Positions 58,357 through 64,000 of a DNA stretch of 64,000 nucleotides are shown here, in pieces. Below the pieces are notes generated by a model. The model was not told the DNA's origin. It did no database searches and worked only from the letters and a program-made list of their open reading frames with translations. A program made the position numbers and the translations under genes. The stretch is from JAJAZB01 sp965249815 (GTDB lineage Bacteria; Bacteroidota; Bacteroidia; Cytophagales; Spirosomataceae): positions 3,844,001 to 3,908,000 of the forward strand of contig CBDFMV010000003.1 in NCBI GenBank assembly GCA_965249815.1, given 5' to 3'. Each line of letters opens with the position of its first letter. The stretch's first letter is position 1.

Positions 58357-59529
58357 TTATTTAAACGCCGGAATTCCCGTAATCTCCGCCCCCAAAATCA
58401 GCAGGTGAATGTCGTGTGTTCCCTCGTACGTGACGACCGATTCGAGGTTCATGAGGTGCCGCATGATCGGGAAGTCTCCGGTGATGCCCATGCCGCCGAG
58501 GATTTGGCGAGCCTCGCGGGCCACGTCGAGGGCCATCGCCACGTTGGCGCGTTTGGCCAGCGAAATCTGGGCCGTGGTGGCTTTTCCGGTCATTTTCAAC
58601 GTGCCCAATCGCCAGCAGAGCAGTTGCGCATGGGTGATGGCCGTAAGCATTTCGGCCAGTTTTTTCTGCACCAACTGAAAACCGGCGATGGGTTTGCCGA
58701 ACTGAATCCGCTCGGCGGCGTACTGTCGGGCGGTTTCGTAGCAGTCGATGGCCGCGCCCACCGCGCCCCAGGCGATGCCGTAGCGGGCCTGGTCGAGGCA
58801 ACCCAGCGGGCCGCGCAGCCCTTCCGCGCCGGGCAGCAGGTTCTCTTTCGGCACCTTCACGTTTTCAAAAACGAGTTCGCCCGTCGTGCTGGCGCGAAGC
58901 GACCATTTGCGGTGGATTTCGGGCGTGGAAAAGCCGTTCATGCCGCGCTCGACGAGCAACCCACGAATCTCGCCTGCTTCGTTTTTTGCCCAAACCACCG
59001 CCACGTCCGCCAGGGGCGAGTTGGTGATCCAGAGTTTCGCGCCGTTCAGCAGGAAATGGTCGCCCGCGTCGGTGAAATGGGTTTTCATCCCGCCGGGGTT
59101 CGAGCCGAAGTCCGGTTCGGTTAGGCCGAAACAGCCCAGGGCGGCACCGGAGGCCAATTTCGGCAGCCAGTGCGCTTTTTGTTCGTCGGAACCGTAGGCG
59201 AAGATCGGCCACATCACCAGCGAGCTTTGCACCGACACGACCGAGCGCAGCCCCGAATCACCGCGCTCGATTTCCTGGCACATCAGGCCGTAAGCGAGGG
59301 CGTCGAGGCCCCCGCCGCCGAACCGGGGCGGAATGGTTGGGCCGAACAGGCCGATTTCACCGAACCGCTTCACGAGGTGTTGCGGAAATTCGGCCCGTTG
59401 CGCGTAGTCGTCGATGACGGGGCGGACCTCGGCGTTGACAAAGTCGCGGACCGTTTGGCGGACGAGTTTTTGTTCGTCGGTCAGCAGGTCGTCGAGGGCG
59501 TAGAAATCGGGGGAAGTGGCTGGATTCAT
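58357..59529 (-). CDS. gcdH: acyl-CoA dehydrogenase, glutaryl-CoA dehydrogenase type
   Basis: The 390-residue flavoenzyme has the GCDH-like LRSVVSVQSSLVMWPIFAYG (the Arg that binds the glutaryl carboxylate), GCFGLTEPDFGSNPGG, WITNSPLADVAVVWAK, and the C-terminal YEGTHDIH with the catalytic Glu. It oxidises and decarboxylates glutaryl-CoA to crotonyl-CoA in lysine and tryptophan breakdown, giving electrons to EtfAB (encoded near 6-8 kb). The start at 59529 opens the conserved part; six more codons are possible. Confidence 0.9.
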   Translation of the reverse strand: MNPATSPDFYALDDLLTDEQKLVRQTVRDFVNAEVRPVIDDYAQRAEFPQHLVKRFGEIGLFGPTIPPRFGGGGLDALAYGLMCQEIERGDSGLRSVVSVQSSLVMWPIFAYGSDEQKAHWLPKLASGAALGCFGLTEPDFGSNPGGMKTHFTDAGDHFLLNGAKLWITNSPLADVAVVWAKNEAGEIRGLLVERGMNGFSTPEIHRKWSLRASTTGELVFENVKVPKENLLPGAEGLRGPLGCLDQARYGIAWGAVGAAIDCYETARQYAAERIQFGKPIAGFQLVQKKLAEMLTAITHAQLLCWRLGTLKMTGKATTAQISLAKRANVAMALDVAREARQILGGMGITGDFPIMRHLMNLESVVTYEGTHDIHLLILGAEITGIPAFK

Positions 59530-59600
59530 GGGCGGAAAGTTCGGCAAAATTGGCTATTTTTACCCATTCGTTTAAGGCTAACTCCCTTACCGAACCTTTC

Positions 59601-61172
59601 ATGCAAAAAAGTCTTTCGCTCACGCTGGAGCCGGAAATTGCCCTCGACGCCGACCGGTTTCGCCAGTACGTTCTCCAAACCCACGACCTGCCCGACGCGC
59701 CGGACGTGCTGGTGCGCAAACTCCGCCAATCCATCGACGCCCGCGGTCGGCAGGTAAAAGTCAACGTGGACGCCGAACTGTTTGTGGGCGAAACGCCCCC
59801 ACCGCCTGGCATTTTCACCAAAAACTACCCCGACGTCAGCCGGAAACCACAGGCCATCGTAGTCGGGGCTGGTCCGGCGGGGCTTTTCGCGGCGTTACGG
59901 CTGATTGAACTGGGCGTGAAACCCGTCGTGCTCGAACGCGGCAAAGACGTGCGCAACCGCCGCCGCGATTTGGCGGCCATCAACAAAGAACACCTCGTCA
60001 ACCCCGAATCGAATTACTGCTTCGGCGAAGGCGGCGCGGGCACGTACTCCGACGGCAAGCTGTACACGCGCTCCAAAAAACGCGGCGACCTGCGCCGGGT
60101 GCTCGAAATTCTGGTCGCTCACGGGGCCACCGACGAAATTCTGGTGGACGCCCACCCGCACATCGGCACCAACAAACTACCCCAGGTGGTGACCGACCTC
60201 CGGAACAGCCTGCTTGCCGCCGGGGGCGAGGTGCATTTCGACACGAAAGTCACCGATTTTCTGCTTCAGAACGGCGAAATTCGCGGGGTCGTCACCGCCG
60301 ACGGGCGCGAACACACCGGCCTCGGCGTGATTCTGGCCACCGGCCACTCCGCCCGCGACGTGTTCGAACTTTGCCGGGAGAAAGGCATTTTCATCGAGGC
60401 GAAACCCTTCGCGATGGGTGTGCGCATCGAGCACCCGCAGGCGCTCATCGACCGCCAGCAGTACCACCGCGCCGACCGGGGTCTACTGCCCGCGGCGTCG
60501 TACAGCCTCGTGGCCCAGACCCGCCACCGGGGCGTGGAGCGGGGCGTTTTTTCGTTCTGCATGTGCCCCGGCGGATTCATCGTTCCGGCGGCGACGGCCC
60601 CCGGCGAACTCGTCGTCAACGGGATGTCGCCGTCACGGCGCGATTCAAAATTCGCCAATTCCGGGCTGGTGGTGGCCATCAACGAAGTGGATTACCAACC
60701 CTACGCCGCCCACGGCCCGCTGGCCGGGCTGGCGTTTCAGCACGAAGTCGAGCAGCGCGCCTGCCAGGCCGCTGGTGGGTCGCAGGCTGCCCCGGCGCAG
60801 TTGGCGGCTGATTTTCTGGCGGGGAAACCCTCGCGCGCACTTCGCGAAACCTCCTACCAGCCGGGCCTGATTTCGCTGGATATGGCCGACGTGCTGCCCG
60901 ATGCCATCGCCGGGCCGCTGAAACTGGGTTTGAAGGAATTCGGCCAGCGACTGCGCGGGTACGCCGGGGCCGAAGGCCAGCTCATCGGCGTGGAGAGCCG
61001 CACCTCGTCGCCCGTGCGGATTCCCCGCCACCGCGATACGCTCGAACACGTCGGAGTAACGCGGCTGTTTCCCTGCGGCGAAGGGGCGGGTTACGCGGGC
61101 GGCATCGTGTCGGCGGCGATGGACGGCGAGCGGTGCGCCGAGCAGTTGGTGGCCCGGTACGGACGCACCTGA
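59601..61172 (+). CDS. NAD(P)/FAD-dependent oxidoreductase, COG2509 family
   Basis: The 523-residue flavoprotein has an N-terminal domain typical of the family (LSLTLEPEIALD ... LRQSIDARGRQVKVNVDAEL). The Rossmann motif AIVVGAGPAGLFAALRL and NYCFGEGGAGTYSDGKLYTRSKKRG follow, then VILATGHSARDVFE, FCMCPGGFIVPAAT and a C-terminal LFPCGEGAGYAGGIVSAAMDG. COG2509 proteins are widespread and uncharacterised. It is divergent from gcdH with a 71-bp spacer. The start at 59601 fits the conserved N-terminus. Confidence 0.9.
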   Translation: MQKSLSLTLEPEIALDADRFRQYVLQTHDLPDAPDVLVRKLRQSIDARGRQVKVNVDAELFVGETPPPPGIFTKNYPDVSRKPQAIVVGAGPAGLFAALRLIELGVKPVVLERGKDVRNRRRDLAAINKEHLVNPESNYCFGEGGAGTYSDGKLYTRSKKRGDLRRVLEILVAHGATDEILVDAHPHIGTNKLPQVVTDLRNSLLAAGGEVHFDTKVTDFLLQNGEIRGVVTADGREHTGLGVILATGHSARDVFELCREKGIFIEAKPFAMGVRIEHPQALIDRQQYHRADRGLLPAASYSLVAQTRHRGVERGVFSFCMCPGGFIVPAATAPGELVVNGMSPSRRDSKFANSGLVVAINEVDYQPYAAHGPLAGLAFQHEVEQRACQAAGGSQAAPAQLAADFLAGKPSRALRETSYQPGLISLDMADVLPDAIAGPLKLGLKEFGQRLRGYAGAEGQLIGVESRTSSPVRIPRHRDTLEHVGVTRLFPCGEGAGYAGGIVSAAMDGERCAEQLVARYGRT

Positions 61173-61230
61173 CGGCAGAAAAGTTTTGACAATCGGTTTT
61201 CGCTTTTCCGCCTACTTTTACAGCACCCGT

Positions 61231-61878
61231 ATGAACGTTGAAATTCCGTTTCCTCAGTTTGCCACCGCACTCGCCGGGCAATTGGCGCAGCCGTTACCGG
61301 GCGTGGACGCCCACCGACAAATGGCGTCGGCCTCCCGGCTGAAACTCCTTCAGCAACCCAACGAACGCACGCGCCGCAGCGCCGTGCTGATTTTATTTTA
61401 CCCGGATCGGGGCGAAATCCACCTGCCGTTTATCCTGCGGCCCGCCTACGAAGGCGTCCACGGCGGGCAGGTGGCGTTTCCGGGTGGACGCATGGAGCGC
61501 ACCGACGAATCGCTCGTGCGCACGGCCCTGCGCGAGGCTCAGGAAGAAATCGGCATCCGCACCAGCGACGTTACCGTGCTCGGACCGCTGACGGAACTCT
61601 TCATTCCGCCGAGCAATTTCATGGTCCTGCCCGTGGTGGGAGTGATGAACCGCAAACCCGATTTTTACCCCGATCCGCGCGAGGTGGAGGCGGTTTTTGA
61701 AGTCACTCTCGCGGAACTGGCCGACGAAGGCATCCGCACCAGCCGCACCCTCGACGTGCGCGGCACCCCCGTGGAAGCGCCGGGTTTCGTGGTTCAGAAT
61801 TACTACGTGTGGGGGGCTACCGCCATGATGCTCAGCGAGTTGCTAACGGTTGTGAAGGCAGTGAGCAGTGAGCAGTGA
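61231..61878 (+). CDS. NUDIX hydrolase, CoA pyrophosphatase-like
   Basis: The 215-residue enzyme has the Nudix box GGRMERTDESLVRTALREAQ...EEIG and the preceding GGQVAFPGG typical of the CoA pyrophosphatase (NudL/YeaB) branch, with LPVVGVM and a late FVVQNYYVWGATAMM. It would split CoA or related nucleotides. The last residues (AVSSEQ) and the TGA stop are encoded by the GCAGTGA tandem repeat, so the true C-terminus may vary between strains. Confidence 0.9.
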   Translation: MNVEIPFPQFATALAGQLAQPLPGVDAHRQMASASRLKLLQQPNERTRRSAVLILFYPDRGEIHLPFILRPAYEGVHGGQVAFPGGRMERTDESLVRTALREAQEEIGIRTSDVTVLGPLTELFIPPSNFMVLPVVGVMNRKPDFYPDPREVEAVFEVTLAELADEGIRTSRTLDVRGTPVEAPGFVVQNYYVWGATAMMLSELLTVVKAVSSEQ

Positions 61879-61913
61879 GCAGTGAGCAGTGAGCAGTGAG
61901 CAGTGAGCAGTGA
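61858..61913 (+). repeat. tandem repeat, eight copies of GCAGTGA
   Basis: Eight exact 7-bp units run from 61858 to 61913; further looser words (ggtcactg, ggtcattg) follow to 61985. It begins inside the NUDIX gene and supplies its stop codon. A 7-bp unit changes the frame with each copy gained or lost. Confidence 0.95.
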
Positions 61914-61994
61914 AAGTTGGGGCGCTAAAGCTACACGAATCAGTGCAGTCTACGGGCTTTTCATTGGTCACTGGGCAATGGTAACTGGTCATTG

Positions 61995-62549
61995 TCACTT
62001 CACCCGCTTCGGGTTTTCGGCCACGAAGGCCCCCCAGCCTTTTTTCGTCCCGGTTTTCGACGAATGCAGGTTGTTTCCGTGAAAATGGTGGCACACGGCT
62101 ACGCCGAGGGCGTCGGTGGCGTCGAGAAATTCCGAAGGGAGCTTCGTTTTCAACAAGGTTTCGAGCATGTACGCCACCTGTTCCTTCGAGGCGTTGCCGT
62201 TGCCCGTCACCGACATCTTCACCGATTTGGGCGGGTACTCCACGATGGGAATCTCCTTCATCAGCGCCGCCGCCATCGCCACGCCCTGCGCCCGGCCCAG
62301 TTTGAGCATCGACTGCACGTTTTTGCCATAAAACGGCGCTTCGAGCGCGACTTCGTCGGGGGCGAATTCGTCGAGGAGCGCGCTGATGCGCTCAAAGATT
62401 TTCTTCAGTTTCAGTTCGTGGGTGCTAAATTTGGTCAGGTTTATCACGCCGTACTGTAGCAGGTGCATCTCGCTGCCCACCGCACGGATGAGGCCGTAGC
62501 CCATCAGGCGGGTACCGGGGTCGATGCCAAGAATGATTTTTTCTTTCAA
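61995..62549 (-). CDS. ruvC: Holliday junction resolvase RuvC
   Basis: The 184-residue endonuclease has the four acidic active-site residues: Asp10 in GIDPGTRLMGYG, Glu70 in ALEAPFYG, and Asp143/Asp146 in FLDATDALGVAVCHHF. It resolves recombination junctions with RuvAB, which are not in the window. A C-terminal basic tail (KTGTKKGWGAFVAENPKRVK) is longer than in E. coli. The length is normal for Bacteroidota. Confidence 0.95.
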   Translation of the reverse strand: MKEKIILGIDPGTRLMGYGLIRAVGSEMHLLQYGVINLTKFSTHELKLKKIFERISALLDEFAPDEVALEAPFYGKNVQSMLKLGRAQGVAMAAALMKEIPIVEYPPKSVKMSVTGNGNASKEQVAYMLETLLKTKLPSEFLDATDALGVAVCHHFHGNNLHSSKTGTKKGWGAFVAENPKRVK

Positions 62550-62633
62550 AGTCAGAAAATGGGTCGCCGGGAAAAGTCATCCGAAAAAGGCGTGGCTCAC
62601 GGCGGTTGACGCACGACTGACGACTCACTTTTC

Positions 62634-63659
62634 ATGCAAGATAACGGGAAAATTCCCGGGCTGACCGCCCATCGCCGGGAAAAACTCTTCGCCGCCCTGC
62701 GCCTGCTAATTCTAATCGCGGTGGTTTGGTTTGTCGTTCAGGCCTTTCGCGAACGGCAGACGGGCTTGGCCGAAATCGTTCGGTACGCCCGGCAGTCGCT
62801 CACCGCTGCGCACGCCGGGATGCTGGTACTGGTGGCGGTGCTGACGCCCCTCAACTGGTCGCTCGAAGCGTTGAAATGGCGCGAACTGGCGGCTAAAATC
62901 CAGCCTGTCACCTTCGGCGACGCGTTCCGGGGCGTGCTGGCCGGTCTCTCCCTCGGCTTCGCCACGCCCGCCAACCTCGGCGACTTCGCCGGCCGCCTCG
63001 GTTCACTGAAAAGCGACCGCCGCCTCGAAAACCTCGGTGCGCTCGCCGTTGGGAACGCGATGCAGTTTTACGTCAGCCTGCTGGGGGGGACACTGGCCTA
63101 CGGCTACTTTCTGGCGAAAATTTTGCCCCAGCCCACGGCGGGGCACTGGCTGGTGCTGGGCTTACTCCTCGTTACGCTGGGTTTCGGGCTGTGGGTGGCG
63201 GCCCGGCGTCGCACCGTTCCGGCCCTGTTCGAATCCAGGCGGTGGCTGCAACGGTTCGGGCAGTACGTGCGGGTGGTGGCGGAGTATTCGCCCGGCGAAC
63301 TGGGGCGCGTGTTGGGCTGGGCGGCGTTACGCTACGCCGTATTCACGGGACAATTCATGCTCGTGCTGCCCGTTTTCGGCATCGACTTGCCGTTGGCCGA
63401 CGCCCTCTGCGGCGTCACGCTGGTGTTTTTCGCGAAAACCGCGATCCCCGCCTTCCATTTTTTGAGCGATTTGGGCGTGCGCGAATTCACGGCGCTCTAT
63501 TTTTTTAGTTTCTGGCACGTCGCCCCCGAGGCGGTGGTGTCGGCCACGCTGACGCTGTGGCTGATCAACATTTTGTTGCCCGCCGCCGTGGGAACGGGCT
63601 GGCTGCTGCGGGTCCGTTTTCACGCGCCGACGGCGGCCAAACCCGTCCGAACCGAGTGA
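62634..63659 (+). CDS. lysylphosphatidylglycerol synthetase-like flippase-family membrane protein
   Basis: The 341-residue protein has about eight helices and the UPF0104/LPG_synthase_TM pattern: LLILIAVVWFVV near the start, NWSLEALKWRELA, GVLAGLSLGFATPANLGDFAGR and FHFLSDLGVREF near the end. Relatives include the flippase half of MprF and AglD-type proteins that move lipid-linked sugars. The GTG of the next glycosyltransferase overlaps its stop (GTGA), so the two probably act on the same lipid-linked substrate. Confidence 0.87.
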   Translation: MQDNGKIPGLTAHRREKLFAALRLLILIAVVWFVVQAFRERQTGLAEIVRYARQSLTAAHAGMLVLVAVLTPLNWSLEALKWRELAAKIQPVTFGDAFRGVLAGLSLGFATPANLGDFAGRLGSLKSDRRLENLGALAVGNAMQFYVSLLGGTLAYGYFLAKILPQPTAGHWLVLGLLLVTLGFGLWVAARRRTVPALFESRRWLQRFGQYVRVVAEYSPGELGRVLGWAALRYAVFTGQFMLVLPVFGIDLPLADALCGVTLVFFAKTAIPAFHFLSDLGVREFTALYFFSFWHVAPEAVVSATLTLWLINILLPAAVGTGWLLRVRFHAPTAAKPVRTE

Positions 63660-64000
63660 GTACCGCGCTGCTGCTGCTCGCCGCCAGTTACTTTCTGGCC
63701 TGCCTGGGACTGGTCGCTACCTGGCGGGGAATGCCGGTCTTTCGGGTTGAAAAAGAGCCGTCGGTCTCGCTGACGGTCATCATTCCCTGCCGCAACGAAG
63801 CCCGAAACCTGCCGCACCTGCTGGCCGACCTCCACGCCCAGACTTACCCGCATTTTGAAGTCATCGTGGCCGACGACGCCTCGACCGATGGTACCGCCGA
63901 GGTGGCCGGACGGTTTGCGGCCAATTTCCGCCTCACGGTGTTGCGCCTGACCGACGAGCCGGGTGCGTCGCCTAAGAAACGGGCCATCGGCCAGGCCATC
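63656..64000 (+). CDS. family 2 glycosyltransferase, N-terminal part (cut by window end)
   Basis: 115 codons are present from the GTG at 63656. After an N-terminal hydrophobic helix (ALLLLAASYFLACLGLVATW) the GT2 start appears: LTVIIPCRNEARNLPHLL, FEVIVADDASTDGT (nucleotide-sugar Asp residues) and PKKRAIGQAI. The 4-bp overlap with the flippase-like gene indicates translational coupling. The acceptor is unknown. Confidence 0.88.
   Translation, partial: MSTALLLLAASYFLACLGLVATWRGMPVFRVEKEPSVSLTVIIPCRNEARNLPHLLADLHAQTYPHFEVIVADDASTDGTAEVAGRFAANFRLTVLRLTDEPGASPKKRAIGQAI

Noticed and set aside
61858..61985. Short regular repeats suggestive of a CRISPR array
   Set aside because: The units are contiguous 7-mers without spacers, and there are no cas genes in the window.

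Overview
The window reads as chromosomal DNA of a G+C-rich member of the Bacteroidota, most likely order Cytophagales (Spirosomaceae/Cytophagaceae-like). This rests on four things seen in the sequence. (1) The run ftsX - DUF3098 - uppP - truB - ribF is in the order typical of that group. (2) Several large secreted proteins carry C-terminal type IX secretion (T9SS) sorting domains. (3) There are a TonB-dependent receptor and a DUF5686 outer-membrane protein, both with carboxypeptidase-like N-terminal domains. (4) The Bacteroidota -7 promoter box TAnnTTTG recurs just upstream of start codons. I do not name a species. There is no phage, plasmid, CRISPR array or transposase.

Layout. 1-6 kb: end of a topoisomerase subunit B gene, pheA, then the reverse-strand cell-envelope/cofactor operon ftsX-DUF3098-uppP-truB-ribF and a DUF151 nuclease-like gene. 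6-13 kb: etfB-etfA, a small TPR-like protein, a lipid kinase, a DUF4136 lipoprotein, a decayed Gfo/Idh/MocA oxidoreductase, purine nucleoside phosphorylase and two small secreted proteins. 13-20 kb: a flavoprotein, a membrane-anchored DRGH nuclease, and two tandem SGNH-esterase/T9SS paralogues whose last ~690 bp are almost identical. 20-27 kb: a secreted protein of the family often labelled 'asparagine synthetase B', a lone MacB-type permease, tRNA-Leu(CAA), and a divergent tesA / ybbA-ybbP block. 27-33 kb: a degraded DUF3307 gene next to satD with paired palindromes, xylulokinase, an MBL hydrolase, msrA, a PKD lipoprotein and a YCII protein. 33-50 kb: a 1052-residue GH9 cellulase, a CDF metal exporter, a lipoprotein esterase, an AT-rich DUF3223/DCL gene, an ABC ATPase, a TonB-dependent receptor, a GH13 alpha-glucosidase convergent with a sodium/solute symporter, an AT-rich GNAT-like gene, an SDR and an LLM flavoprotein. 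50-64 kb: DUF6134, DUF5686, a polysaccharide deacetylase, a DUF255 thioredoxin-like protein, a T9SS protein, a lipoprotein, glutaryl-CoA dehydrogenase, a COG2509 flavoprotein, a NUDIX CoA pyrophosphatase, ruvC, a flippase-like membrane protein and the start of a family 2 glycosyltransferase.

Most of this is ordinary housekeeping plus polysaccharide and envelope functions. The receptor, GH13 enzyme and symporter plausibly work together on alpha-glucosides, and GH9 attacks beta-glucans outside the cell. The most unusual features are non-coding. About a dozen gene boundaries carry inverted repeats of unrelated sequence but shared design. Some have perfect 33-bp arms, some fill the whole intergenic gap, and several contain or abut stop codons. 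The other points of interest are the two 18-bp palindromes before satD, the homogenised esterase tails, two AT-rich single-gene insertions and two pseudogenes.
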